A stretch of DNA of 50,478 nt from an uncultured Muribaculaceae bacterium (GTDB taxonomy: Bacteria > Bacteroidota > Bacteroidia > Bacteroidales > Muribaculaceae). Where the stretch lies: the NCBI GenBank assembly GCA_910578805.1, contig CAJTRS010000015.1, positions 1 through 50,478 on the forward strand. The letters are read 5' to 3'. Of this stretch, positions 8,641-17,434 are shown piece by piece. The position numbers were made by a program, and so were the translations under genes. Numbering within the stretch: position 1 is the stretch's first letter; every line of letters begins with the position of its first letter. The notes beneath the pieces are model-generated. The model was not told the origin of the DNA. It was given only the letters and a program-made list of their open reading frames with translations, and ran no database searches.

Positions 8641-10101
8641 ATGAAAGTATCCGAACTCAAACCGGTAAGAGTATTTTCGATATTCGACGAGATCACCAAG
8701 ATACCCCGTCCATCGAAAAAAGAGGAAAAGATCAGAGCTTACCTGATCGATTTCGCCAAGAAGCATGACATCGATGTAAAAACTGACGCCATAGGCAATG
8801 TGGTCATGAATCTCCCCGCCACTCCCGGTCACGAAAACGCTCCAAAGGTAATACTTCAGGGTCACATGGACATGGTGTGCGAAGCCAACGATAAGTCGTT
8901 CAACTTTGAAACCACCCCGATAACCACTATAATTGACGGTGAGTGGGTGCGCGCCGACGGCACCACTCTCGGAGCTGACAATGGTATAGGCATGGCAGCT
9001 TCGCTGGCAATTCTCACCGATCCGGAGGTGACACACGGCCCCATTGAGGCTCTTTTCACCATGGACGAGGAGACAGGCATGACAGGAGCATTCAACATTG
9101 GCGAAGGAATGATTGACGGTGACATACTGATCAATCTTGACTCGGAAGACGATGCCGAGCTGTTTGTTGGCTGTGCCGGCGGTCTGGACACCGTGTGCAC
9201 ATTCCATTACAACCGTTCGTTCGCTCCCAAGGATTTCCACTACTTCAAGATAGCCGTAAGCAAAGGCCTCGGCGGACATTCCGGAGGCGACATTCATCTC
9301 GGACGCGCCAATGCCAACAAACTCTTGGCACGATTCCTATTTGACCTGCTGAAAGAACATGAGATTGTGATCTCCGAATTTGACGGCGGCAACCTACGCA
9401 ATGCCATACCTCGCGCCGCACATGCCGTAATAGGTGTACATACGTCCAAGAAAGAAGCCATACGGGTGGCTCTCAACCAATATGCCGCAGACATACGCGA
9501 TGAATATGCAGGCATAGAACCCACGTTGGAAATAGACCTGGAAAGTGTGGATACCCCTGAATACTGTATCGACAACAATACTTCAGTTGCCATAATACGC
9601 TCTGTCTATTCCGCGCCCCACGGTGTGGTATCCATGAGCCGTGAACTCGAAGGTCTTGTGGAGACTTCCACCAATCTCGCTTCGGTTAAGATGGGTGACG
9701 ACAACACAGTAGTGGTAACAACCAGCCAGCGCTCTTCGGTCAACTCCCGCAAGTGGGACATAGCCAATCAGGTAGAGGCACACTTCCTGCTCGCAGGCGC
9801 AGAAGTAAAGCATGGTGAAGGATATCCCGGCTGGAAACCCAACATGCAGTCAACCATAATGCATCTGGCAAGCGACGCCTACAAGGAACTCTACGGCATA
9901 ACCCCGGCCATAAAAGCCATTCATGCCGGTCTCGAATGCGGCCTCTTCCTCGAGAAATATCCGCACCTCGACATGGTTTCTTTCGGCCCGACTCTGCGCG
10001 ACGTGCACTCTCCGTCGGAACGCATGAATATCCCTGCCGTGGAACGCTTCTACGAGCAACTGAAACTCACACTGGCCAAGGTCGCTGATCTGAAGAAATA
10101 A
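8641..10101 (+). CDS. pepD: aminoacyl-histidine dipeptidase (M20 family)
   Basis: A 486-residue cytosolic metallopeptidase that cleaves Xaa-His and other dipeptides. The di-zinc ligands and catalytic residues of M20C enzymes are visible: QGHMDMV (His75, Asp77), GADNG (Asp113), DEETG (Glu143/Glu144), LDSED (Asp167) and the C-terminal His in RDVHSPSE. A lid/dimer domain separates the two halves of the catalytic domain, with GLGGHSGGDIHLGRANA in the usual place. The length matches PepD. The gene stands alone and is followed at once by a strong terminator. A degenerate TACCTTG element at 8542-8548 is the only promoter-like sequence upstream, so regulation is unclear. Confidence 0.95.
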   Translation: MKVSELKPVRVFSIFDEITKIPRPSKKEEKIRAYLIDFAKKHDIDVKTDAIGNVVMNLPATPGHENAPKVILQGHMDMVCEANDKSFNFETTPITTIIDGEWVRADGTTLGADNGIGMAASLAILTDPEVTHGPIEALFTMDEETGMTGAFNIGEGMIDGDILINLDSEDDAELFVGCAGGLDTVCTFHYNRSFAPKDFHYFKIAVSKGLGGHSGGDIHLGRANANKLLARFLFDLLKEHEIVISEFDGGNLRNAIPRAAHAVIGVHTSKKEAIRVALNQYAADIRDEYAGIEPTLEIDLESVDTPEYCIDNNTSVAIIRSVYSAPHGVVSMSRELEGLVETSTNLASVKMGDDNTVVVTTSQRSSVNSRKWDIANQVEAHFLLAGAEVKHGEGYPGWKPNMQSTIMHLASDAYKELYGITPAIKAIHAGLECGLFLEKYPHLDMVSFGPTLRDVHSPSERMNIPAVERFYEQLKLTLAKVADLKK

Positions 10102-10118
10102 CACCATATATCACATAT

Positions 10119-10166
10119 CAATCCGTGGAATCATGTATCTGCATCCGTTCCACGGATTGTTTTTTC
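10119..10166 (+). terminator. intrinsic terminator after pepD
   Basis: Arms CAATCCGTGGAA (10119-10130) and TTCCACGGATTG (10148-10159) form a 12-bp stem with a 17-base loop, followed by a run of six to seven Ts. It ends 13 bases before the next start codon. Confidence 0.85.
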
Positions 10167-10179
10167 TTAATTCCCAATC

Positions 10180-10914
10180 ATGAGACTGTTTCCCGCTATT
10201 ATCCTTTTATCCGTACAGAGTGTGGCATTTGCCGTATGCCCCGACAGCACTTCCGCTGCGACAACCATAACCATGCCCGACTCCGTAATGGCCGCGCAAC
10301 CCGACTCTCTGCCCAGACAGATACTTCATCTCACTGAAGAAGATTATCGCGAGGTGGCCGAAGAACTTGGGGTGGAAGTCGCCGCCATAAAGGCAGTAGT
10401 GGAAATAGAAGCAGGGCGGCATCACAAAGGATTTCACTCCTGGGGACAACCGTTGATCAATTTTGACCTGAGCATGTTTCGCCAATATGCCAAAAGAAAC
10501 GGTATAAATCTCTCGCGTTATTCCGCCACACACCGTGAAATATTCTCCCGCCCCAACACATCAAAATATGGTTCCCGTCAGGCCGCACAGCAAGCCAGAC
10601 TCAAAAAAGCCATGGACATAGACTACCGCACAGCCGTGCAAGGGACTTTCTGGGGCATGTTCCAGATAGGAGGATTCAACTGGAAACTCTGCGGCTGTAA
10701 ATCCATTGAGGATTTCGTGCATAAAATGAGTCTTTCAGAACGTGAACAGCTTGAACTATTCGCCCGCTTCATAAAAAATACCGGTATGGATAAATATCTG
10801 CGCCGGAAAAACTGGAGCGCGTTTGCCTTACGTTACAACGGCAAGTCATACGCGTCACGCGGTTATCACACGCGGCTTGCTTCCGCATACCGCAAACATA
10901 ATTCTAAAAAATAA
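10180..10914 (+). CDS. exported N-acetylmuramidase (DUF3380-type peptidoglycan hydrolase)
   Basis: A 244-residue protein with a cleavable signal peptide (about residues 1-18, ending VAFA). After a Thr/Ser-rich linker, residues ~55-240 match the N-acetylmuramidase family known from phage endolysins. AVVEIEAG, followed by GF, holds the likely catalytic Glu; QPLINFDLSMF corresponds to the VILFERH region; and FWGMFQIGGFNWKLCG is the diagnostic block. It should cut the glycan strand of peptidoglycan in the periplasm. No promoter box is visible between the pepD terminator and this start, so its transcription source is unclear. Its 3' end overlaps the convergent flippase gene by 49 bases. A cell-wall remodelling role is inferred; no phage genes surround it. 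Confidence 0.85.
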   Translation: MRLFPAIILLSVQSVAFAVCPDSTSAATTITMPDSVMAAQPDSLPRQILHLTEEDYREVAEELGVEVAAIKAVVEIEAGRHHKGFHSWGQPLINFDLSMFRQYAKRNGINLSRYSATHREIFSRPNTSKYGSRQAAQQARLKKAMDIDYRTAVQGTFWGMFQIGGFNWKLCGCKSIEDFVHKMSLSEREQLELFARFIKNTGMDKYLRRKNWSAFALRYNGKSYASRGYHTRLASAYRKHNSKK

Positions 10915-12368
10915 AGTCCCGGGGCTAATTCCCGCCATATAATTAACCGGCAGGCACTCAATAAAAAAGACACAACAGCCGCAACCGCTGTCGCCGTCCA
11001 CGGCCCTACGCAGAATGACAACACACACACACAGACCACGGCAGAAACACATAACACTCCTATCCTTGCGGGCGCGCCCGCAAAAATCAGCCCGTAACGC
11101 GAATGCACTACACGCCACACGATGATTCCATAGATAAAATACCACAATGTAAACGATATGCCGATTCCCGGCACACCCCAAGCCATAAAGCATACTACGT
11201 TGAGCAACAGACATATCGCACCGCTTGACAATTCTGTAAACAAAAACAGACGGCCGTCCCCACGAGCCACTATTACATATCCCATGCACCACGAGACTCC
11301 TCGGAACAACAAGCCGGGAGCAGCAAGTATAACAATCGGTACAACCGGATCAAACTCGCTGCTGTACAGAAGCCTGACAATCCATGGCGCAGCGGCAGCC
11401 ATTATCACGGCCAGAGATGTTATAAGCATAAGAGTAACAACACACTGGTGACGCACCATGACACACATACGTCTTAAACCGGAATTTCCCACAGAAGCTA
11501 TCCGTGGAAAATACTCCATGCCCATTGCCGTAAACACTATGCCGGCATATCGCACCGAAAGCACAAACCCCGATTGGTAGTAGCCCATCAGTTCTTCGCC
11601 GCCCGCATAGTTCATATACGACATTACAAGATAGCTCACTATTCCTGTTACCACCCCCGACACCGTAAGATACGCGCCAAGTCTGAGCATGCCCGAACCG
11701 ACTTCGCGCATCTGCGCCGCCGACGGTTTTACCACATCATGTGGAGGACGATACCGCATAAGCAGATAAAAAACTGCGGTAACTGCCGCATATATAATTA
11801 TCACAGGCACTACACTGTCAATACGATACACATATATCACAGGCACCGATAGCGCGAGAGACACAACAGTGGCCCAAACGGAAGCACGCGCGAGTGTGCC
11901 CAACCGGTTCACACCCTGTAACACTACCGACTCACGCATGGTAAGCACATTGCACATCACCACCACTGACAGCACAACGAAAGTCCAGCTACGACCGGCA
12001 TCACCGAAAGTGATAACACTAAGAAGCGGTGACAATACTATAGTCAGCAACAATCCAACAATGGCAAGATAAAGACCATAACGCCTCACCACATATATAA
12101 CCGAATCGCGCATACCGGCCGGACTGGAAGCCACTTCTTTGACACCGCTTGAGCGAACCCCCATCTGGGCAAGAGTGGTCAGCATGTCCACGGCCGAATT
12201 GTAAAGCCCGAAAAGTCCCACTCCTACAGTGCCGATCCACAGAGCTATCAGCTTTGTACGTATCACCGAGCAGACTATGGTCATAACCTCCACACTCGCA
12301 AACACAGCCGTGGCGCCCAGTATTTTCCGGGTCAGGTACTGCCGGTGCGATGAGACTTTATCTGACAT
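10866..12368 (-). CDS. Wzx-type oligosaccharide flippase (MOP superfamily)
   Basis: A 500-residue integral membrane protein with about 12-14 hydrophobic segments spread over its length. The N-terminal pattern, with KLIALWIGTVGVGLFGLYNSA, is typical of O-antigen/capsule flippases of the PST branch. Such proteins move undecaprenyl-diphosphate-linked oligosaccharides across the inner membrane. It is the last gene of the minus-strand envelope operon and starts 18 bases after the EnvC-like gene. Its 3' end runs 49 bases into the convergent muramidase gene. No polymerase or glycosyltransferases are adjacent; the nearest glycosyltransferases are at 1.2-4.5 kb. The cargo is unknown. Confidence 0.87.
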   Translation of the reverse strand: MSDKVSSHRQYLTRKILGATAVFASVEVMTIVCSVIRTKLIALWIGTVGVGLFGLYNSAVDMLTTLAQMGVRSSGVKEVASSPAGMRDSVIYVVRRYGLYLAIVGLLLTIVLSPLLSVITFGDAGRSWTFVVLSVVVMCNVLTMRESVVLQGVNRLGTLARASVWATVVSLALSVPVIYVYRIDSVVPVIIIYAAVTAVFYLLMRYRPPHDVVKPSAAQMREVGSGMLRLGAYLTVSGVVTGIVSYLVMSYMNYAGGEELMGYYQSGFVLSVRYAGIVFTAMGMEYFPRIASVGNSGLRRMCVMVRHQCVVTLMLITSLAVIMAAAAPWIVRLLYSSEFDPVVPIVILAAPGLLFRGVSWCMGYVIVARGDGRLFLFTELSSGAICLLLNVVCFMAWGVPGIGISFTLWYFIYGIIVWRVVHSRYGLIFAGAPARIGVLCVSAVVCVCVLSFCVGPWTATAVAAVVSFLLSACRLIIWRELAPGLYFLELCLRYAEASRV

Positions 12369-12386
12369 AATAGGGTCAACGATGAA

Positions 12387-13658
12387 TTATTTTACCCATT
12401 TCATGGGACTGAGCGGAGCACGTCCCTTGCGTATCTCGAAATGCAATACCGGGCGCTTCCTGTAATCCGCATGCGGAGCCACGGTACCTATCACCTGGTT
12501 GGTTTTCACTTTGTCACCTGTTTTCACCACAGGTGATGCTATATACTGATACACCGAGCGGTAATCTCCATGACGTATAAGGATAATAGCTGCATTGTCA
12601 TTCTGCCACATCACGGCCGACACTTCCCCGTCATACACGCATCTTGCTTTCGTACCGGCAGGTACGAGTATATCTACTCCGGTATTTGTTGTCTCAATGT
12701 TGGCTATCTCGGGGTGGCGCACAGCCCCGAAAGGCCTTACCACGGTATATCGGCCGCTTACAGGCAGCAGCAGATTACCTCTGTTTCGCTCAAACCCTCC
12801 GGTCAGCGCTCTGTCGGCCGCAGCAATGCCGCTCATCTGGGCTGCATTGGCCTTCGAGCCTGACGCCCCTTTTGATTTTCCCTTGGCTTTTTTATTTTTC
12901 GCTTTGACTGCTGCCTCCTGCCTGCGGCGCTGCTCAGCTTCGCGCTCGAGCTTCTGAAGCTCCCTGTCAAGCTGCTGCATCTGGCGTTTCTGGGCTGCGA
13001 TAGCATTTTTTATCTTAGAGCGTTCACGGTTAAGTTCCTTGACCACGCGGTCGGTATTCTGCCGTTTCTGCTCCAGTTCACTCTGACGTGCATTCAGAGC
13101 CACAAGCGAACCTCGCTTGGCCGCGTTAAGGCTATCAAGATGCCTGCGCTGGAGGTTTATACGCTCCGATGTCTCATTTATAGCACGAGCCTTACGCCTG
13201 CGCCAAGCCGCAAACTCCCTCACATACCTCATGCGGGCGTAAGCCTTGCTGAACGAACGCGACGAAAACACGAAACCCATGGCGTCCATCACTGGCTGCG
13301 ATCCCTGCAATGACCTTAGGGACTTTATATATGCCTCTTTCATGACGGCAAGATCATCGCTCAGAATCTGCAATGAATCAGATGCCGACCGTATATCGGA
13401 ATCGATGGAATCGATATGGGCCTTTACCGAACTTATCTCACGGTTCTTATCCGTGATTTCAGCCTTAAGCACACTAAGTTCATTGAGATTTCGCTGAGTC
13501 TCACGGGTGTTGGCATCAAGTTTGTGTGTATTTTCACTGATCTTCTTTTTAGCTGTCTGCTGTTCTTTCTTCACCTTGTTGACCGTGCGTGGACGGGCGG
13601 CGTGAATCTGGGAGATTCCCGCTACCGACAACAGGATTATCAACAGCATCTTGCGCAT
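12387..13658 (-). CDS. EnvC-like murein hydrolase activator (M23/LytM domain, degenerate active site)
   Basis: A 423-residue exported protein: signal peptide (~1-20, ending IHA), a long charged coiled coil (~25-250), a Lys/Ala-rich linker, and a C-terminal LytM domain (~300-423). Two zinc ligands of active M23 peptidases are changed. The His of HxGxD is Asn325 (NTGVD) and the second His of HxH is Tyr372 (YQYI), while Asp329 and His406 (LHFEIR) remain. Coiled coil plus degenerate LytM is the EnvC architecture, in which the protein activates an amidase at the division site and does not itself cut. It sits between the DUF4292 lipoprotein and the flippase in one operon. Which amidase it would activate is not visible here. 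Confidence 0.87.
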   Translation of the reverse strand: MRKMLLIILLSVAGISQIHAARPRTVNKVKKEQQTAKKKISENTHKLDANTRETQRNLNELSVLKAEITDKNREISSVKAHIDSIDSDIRSASDSLQILSDDLAVMKEAYIKSLRSLQGSQPVMDAMGFVFSSRSFSKAYARMRYVREFAAWRRRKARAINETSERINLQRRHLDSLNAAKRGSLVALNARQSELEQKRQNTDRVVKELNRERSKIKNAIAAQKRQMQQLDRELQKLEREAEQRRRQEAAVKAKNKKAKGKSKGASGSKANAAQMSGIAAADRALTGGFERNRGNLLLPVSGRYTVVRPFGAVRHPEIANIETTNTGVDILVPAGTKARCVYDGEVSAVMWQNDNAAIILIRHGDYRSVYQYIASPVVKTGDKVKTNQVIGTVAPHADYRKRPVLHFEIRKGRAPLSPMKWVK

Positions 13659-13700
13659 AGCCTATCAGGGTATATCCGGAATTATTCGTGAGTACCGGAT

Positions 13701-14579
13701 TTATTGATCAGTTTTTAACATTCTGGAGAAATCAGATGGGTTTATACGGGTATATTTCGGGGTTACCGACAGCATGCGCAACTCTACCTCTTCATTCCAG
13801 CGTGCCTTTTTGAAATCCCATTCCATAAAGGCTTCTACGCGCATTTTAGGCAGATTGGCACTGATGGCGAATCGAGGTGAAAACGGACCGTACCCGGTTG
13901 TAACGGCCGGAGCGTATTCACACATCACCGGAGGATATCGATCTGTGACACATATCACCAATCCGAGCAGTGTGTCCCACGGCGAAAAGGAGAATCCGTA
14001 ATCGACTATGCCGGTTTTGGCCGACATAAGCCACATTTCATCGCCGATTTTATCAAACTCCATGTCATGGGCTACATCAGGTACATTCTCACACCCTACT
14101 ATAAAAGCGCGCCCCAACAACATATCCTGAAGATTTGACACATTGGCCGGAAAGCCGCCGAGCAAGCTCTCAGTACGGTCGGTAAAATATCGCTTTTTCA
14201 TCTTGTCAACCACCAATACCGAATCATTGGTCACATAAAGCGCTCCGACCTCCATGCCGAAAAATTTAAGCGATATCATCACACTCTTGCCTCTATCCAT
14301 TATTGCCGTACCGCTTATGGATACTGCTTTGGGCGAACGCAGTGTCACTTTCACCGGTATCCTCAACCGCTCCCATGCCGCATACTGTCCGGCTACCGTG
14401 GCATAGCATTCCTGAAGAGTGACGGGAAAAACAGCCTGCGCCACAGAATCACCCTTACGAGAGAGACCACCGTCGGCGGAAGACACATTGCGTGACGAAC
14501 GACAGCCGCCAAGCACAGCCGCCAGCAACATGACCACGGCAAGATTACGTAATATCGAAACGGTACGTGATATCATCAT
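13701..14579 (-). CDS. DUF4292 lipoprotein
   Basis: A 292-residue protein with a signal peptide ending Leu-Gly-Gly-Cys (Cys26), so a predicted lipoprotein. The rest fits DUF4292, a Bacteroidota family with a LolA/LolB-like fold, carrying segments such as LRSPKAVSISGTA, FFGMEVGALYVTNDSV and LGGFPANVSNLQDMLLG. A part in lipoprotein or outer-membrane maintenance is plausible but unproven. The start overlaps the stop of the TPR gene as ATGA (14576-14579), so the two are translationally coupled. The second in-frame ATG three bases later is an alternative start. Confidence 0.82.
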   Translation of the reverse strand: MMISRTVSILRNLAVVMLLAAVLGGCRSSRNVSSADGGLSRKGDSVAQAVFPVTLQECYATVAGQYAAWERLRIPVKVTLRSPKAVSISGTAIMDRGKSVMISLKFFGMEVGALYVTNDSVLVVDKMKKRYFTDRTESLLGGFPANVSNLQDMLLGRAFIVGCENVPDVAHDMEFDKIGDEMWLMSAKTGIVDYGFSFSPWDTLLGLVICVTDRYPPVMCEYAPAVTTGYGPFSPRFAISANLPKMRVEAFMEWDFKKARWNEEVELRMLSVTPKYTRINPSDFSRMLKTDQ

Positions 14580-16327
14580 TTGTAAAAGAATGTCTTATGG
14601 GTGACCTTGCGCCGGAGCAATTCATTTTCGGGGTTCATATCAAGTGCCTTTTCCCAGAACTCCACAGCCTCATCGGGATAACCGGCCATGAAATATATGT
14701 CGCCGGCATGGTCAAACAACTCCCACGACGGTTCGCCGTCAATTTCTATCAGATCGTCTATTATCTCCTTGGCCTCGGCATAATTCTTTTTCTTGAAAAG
14801 CACCCAGGCATAGGTGTCAAGAGCATTCATGTCGTTGGGCGAAAGTCTCAGCGATCTGGCCGACATGTCAAGTGCCTTTTCAAGATCGCCCCCCTTGCAT
14901 GCCAGTGTATAGGCATAATTGTTCAGCGCAAGATGATTATCGGGATTGAATAAAAGGGCTTTGTCGAAAGCTTCTGATGCCTGCGCCAATGAATCACGAG
15001 CGCTATATATGTCGGCTCTCGCAAGCCATATATCCGACAGCATGTCGTGTGATGCGGTGTCGGTAGCGGCTTCAAGCCGATCCAGCATAGAGAATGCGCG
15101 CGTGTAATCTTTGGCCTGCGTAAGTGAACCCACGGCTGTAAGCAGAAAGGCCGGTTTGTCAGGCATGGCGTCAAAAGCCTCTACTGCCACATCGGCAGCA
15201 CGGCTGTAATCGCCTGATATGTAATACAGGCTCGCCAGAAGTGAGCGATAATCTGGATTCTGAGGATCAAGGTCAATGGCAAATCCGGCACTCTCTATGG
15301 CCTTGTCAAACTGACCTTTTGCGCCATAAAACCGTGCACTGATATCGCGCAGAACAAGATTGTGGGGATATGCATCGGTCATGTAACCGAGTACAGTGTC
15401 GGCGTAGCCGGCACATGAGTCAGACGACATGGATTTGTCAAGAAAATCGCCTACCAGACCCATCTTTGATTCCTCATCGAGGTCAAGCTGCCTTATGGCA
15501 TCAAGCGTAGAGTGTATGTATGAAGCCGTATCACCTGTGGCCATATACAGTGTGTTACGGAGCATATAGGCATAGCTGAACGAAGGATCATTATCTATGG
15601 CTTTCTGAAAATATATGGCCGCGGTGTCGGTATTGTTATAATTTGCATATATAGCCCCGACAATCGACAGTGTTAGAGGCGATTCGGGCGACAGAGCCAA
15701 CAACCGACGTGTCTCATTGATCACCGCTGCCGAATCGCCCATCAGGCTGTAAAGTTCAGCCTTGCGCCGGAATGTATTGATATCGAATCCATATCTGTCC
15801 TCATAATCCCGACACAACCGGAGGGCTTTCTTGATATTCTCATCACTGCGCGTGGCGGCAAGCACCTGTATGTAATTCTGCATAAGGTCAGGATTGTCAG
15901 GCCGCCGTTCATACATTGATTCCACCAAGGCAAGCATCTCGTCAGTCTTTCCGAGATTATAGAGCATGCGTGCGTATGGCATGCCCATATAGGAGTCATC
16001 GGCGTTTTCGGAAAAATATCTGTCGGACATCCGCATGGCTTTTTCCACCGCAGCTGAATCGCCCCTGCTCTCCACCATTGACTTTATTGCAGTGAGCGAA
16101 CCGAGAAACTTGTCCTGCGGATTGATCTCGCCGGCATACTGCGCAAGATCAAAGAATGCGTCGTCTCGATCCGACATATAGTAGTACATACTTTCGTTGA
16201 ATATGTAATCGGCCTTTCGGGCATCTCGTGCGGCTTCGGCATCAACTTTACCTTTAGCCGATGATATCATGCCGACCAATCCGACCAGGAGTACTCCTAT
16301 AAATATACCGTGGGACTTATGTTTCAC
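14576..16327 (-). CDS. exported tetratricopeptide repeat protein
   Basis: A 583-residue protein with an N-terminal signal sequence or anchor (residues ~8-24) and TPR repeats over nearly all the remainder. Typical repeat residues appear in DKAIESAGFAIDLDPQNPDY, EAFDKALLFNPDNHLALNNY, KALDMSARSLRLSPNDMNAL and EAVEFWEKALDMNPENELL. TPR superhelices act as protein-binding scaffolds; this one should face the periplasm. It lies between dut and the DUF4292 lipoprotein, an order I recall from other Bacteroidota, and overlaps the latter by four bases. No enzymatic domain is visible, and its binding partner is unknown. Confidence 0.85.
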   Translation of the reverse strand: MKHKSHGIFIGVLLVGLVGMISSAKGKVDAEAARDARKADYIFNESMYYYMSDRDDAFFDLAQYAGEINPQDKFLGSLTAIKSMVESRGDSAAVEKAMRMSDRYFSENADDSYMGMPYARMLYNLGKTDEMLALVESMYERRPDNPDLMQNYIQVLAATRSDENIKKALRLCRDYEDRYGFDINTFRRKAELYSLMGDSAAVINETRRLLALSPESPLTLSIVGAIYANYNNTDTAAIYFQKAIDNDPSFSYAYMLRNTLYMATGDTASYIHSTLDAIRQLDLDEESKMGLVGDFLDKSMSSDSCAGYADTVLGYMTDAYPHNLVLRDISARFYGAKGQFDKAIESAGFAIDLDPQNPDYRSLLASLYYISGDYSRAADVAVEAFDAMPDKPAFLLTAVGSLTQAKDYTRAFSMLDRLEAATDTASHDMLSDIWLARADIYSARDSLAQASEAFDKALLFNPDNHLALNNYAYTLACKGGDLEKALDMSARSLRLSPNDMNALDTYAWVLFKKKNYAEAKEIIDDLIEIDGEPSWELFDHAGDIYFMAGYPDEAVEFWEKALDMNPENELLRRKVTHKTFFYK

Positions 16328-16361
16328 TTTCTGATGATTTTTTGACCTCTTGCGAGCGTCA

Positions 16362-16805
16362 TCATTTCACACCTGTGTGACCGAAACCGCCTTCTCCCCG
16401 CTCAGTAGATTCAAGGCTGTCAACAGACAGCCACTCTGCCTGCGAATGACGCGTGATCACCATCTGGCATATACGCTCTCCGTCATTTACAACAAAGGGC
16501 TCCGAAGAAAGGTTGATAAGAATCACACCTATTTCACCCCGATAGTCGGCATCGATAGTGCCGGGAGTGTTGACAAGCGATATGCCATGCTTCAGAGCCA
16601 ACCCGCTCCGCGGACGTATCTGACACTCGTAGCCTTCAGGCAACTCAATGCGTAAACCCGTGGGTATCAGTGCCCGCTGCAGAGGTTGAAGTGTGACGGG
16701 CGCGTCAATATTGGCCCTTATGTCCATTCCGGCCGACAGAGGTGTGGAATATCCGGGAAGCCCGTGACGAGAATTGTTGATTATCTTTACTTTTACTATA
16801 TCCAT
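16362..16805 (-). CDS. dut: dUTP diphosphatase
   Basis: A 147-residue trimeric-type dUTPase that hydrolyses dUTP to dUMP and diphosphate, keeping uracil out of DNA and feeding thymidylate synthesis. All five motifs are present: AGMDI (25-29), PRSGLALKHG (65-74), NTPGTIDADYRGE (79-91, with the catalytic Asp86), GERICQMV (109-116) and RGEGGFGHTG (136-145). It starts one base after the stop of the outer-membrane barrel gene and precedes the TPR gene, so it is inside the envelope operon. Confidence 0.97.
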   Translation of the reverse strand: MDIVKVKIINNSRHGLPGYSTPLSAGMDIRANIDAPVTLQPLQRALIPTGLRIELPEGYECQIRPRSGLALKHGISLVNTPGTIDADYRGEIGVILINLSSEPFVVNDGERICQMVITRHSQAEWLSVDSLESTERGEGGFGHTGVK

Positions 16806-16806
16806 A

Positions 16807-17358
16807 TCAGAAATTTATTCCCAGACGCAGACAAGCCATGCTCAACCCGTTGATATCCATATACTCCGAACCTTTGTGAAACGGCTGCATGCCGTTATAT
16901 ATGTAGCTCAATGTTATATAGGAATTAAATGTCTTACTGCGGGCAAGATTGATGCCTACACCGGGCGAAAGGTACATACCGGTCTGCTGCGAGCCGTTGC
17001 TGACATTATTGAACACCACACCGCCTCGCAAATCCATGAACAGAAGAGACGGCGACCGGCGGAAATTGGTGCGCAACAACACGTAAACAGGGAAACTGCG
17101 CACACTGTTGCTCACCATCATATTGACGGAAGCACCCACGCCAAGCGCCTGGATCAACTCATTGCGGTAACCGAAATAGGCATCGAGATTCACTGTGGAC
17201 ATATCGTTACTGGTAAGGTCTATGGCTCCGCCCACCTCTACACCCCATACAAAGTGATTCCATGCCGTGGATTGGGGATACACCATTTTGTTATCGGTCT
17301 GGGCACAGATACCTATGGCTGTGAGTATGGCGATAAACAATAATGCCGTTTTTTTCAT
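16807..17358 (-). CDS. small outer-membrane beta-barrel protein, porin-family-like
   Basis: A 183-residue exported protein with a clear signal peptide (MKKTALLFIAILTAIGICAQ). The mature part alternates hydrophobic and polar residues in strands about ten long, such as FVWGVEVGGAIDL, LGVGASVNMMV and FPVYVLLRTNF, and ends in Phe (RLGINF). This suggests an eight-stranded barrel with a BAM-type C-terminal signal. The exact family is uncertain. It is the first gene of the dut-TPR-DUF4292-EnvC-flippase operon and has a TACATTTG promoter box 40 bases upstream. Confidence 0.72.
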   Translation of the reverse strand: MKKTALLFIAILTAIGICAQTDNKMVYPQSTAWNHFVWGVEVGGAIDLTSNDMSTVNLDAYFGYRNELIQALGVGASVNMMVSNSVRSFPVYVLLRTNFRRSPSLLFMDLRGGVVFNNVSNGSQQTGMYLSPGVGINLARSKTFNSYITLSYIYNGMQPFHKGSEYMDINGLSMACLRLGINF

Positions 17359-17397
17359 TCTGGAAGTCGGGAAAGTGATGAATTTGAAGTATTAGTG

Positions 17398-17405
17398 CAA
17401 ATGTA
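17398..17405 (-). promoter_or_regulatory. -7 promoter box for the barrel-dut-envelope operon
   Basis: Reads TACATTTG on the minus strand, a TAnnTTTG match. The predicted transcript start is near 17392, leaving a leader of about 34 bases. No well-spaced -33 element is seen. Confidence 0.5.
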
Positions 17406-17434
17406 ACTATTTTTTTCCAAAAACAGGCATTCGG

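Noticed and set aside
10180..10914. Phage origin for the muramidase gene
   Set aside because: The family is common in phage endolysins, but the protein has a bacterial signal peptide and no phage genes are near.
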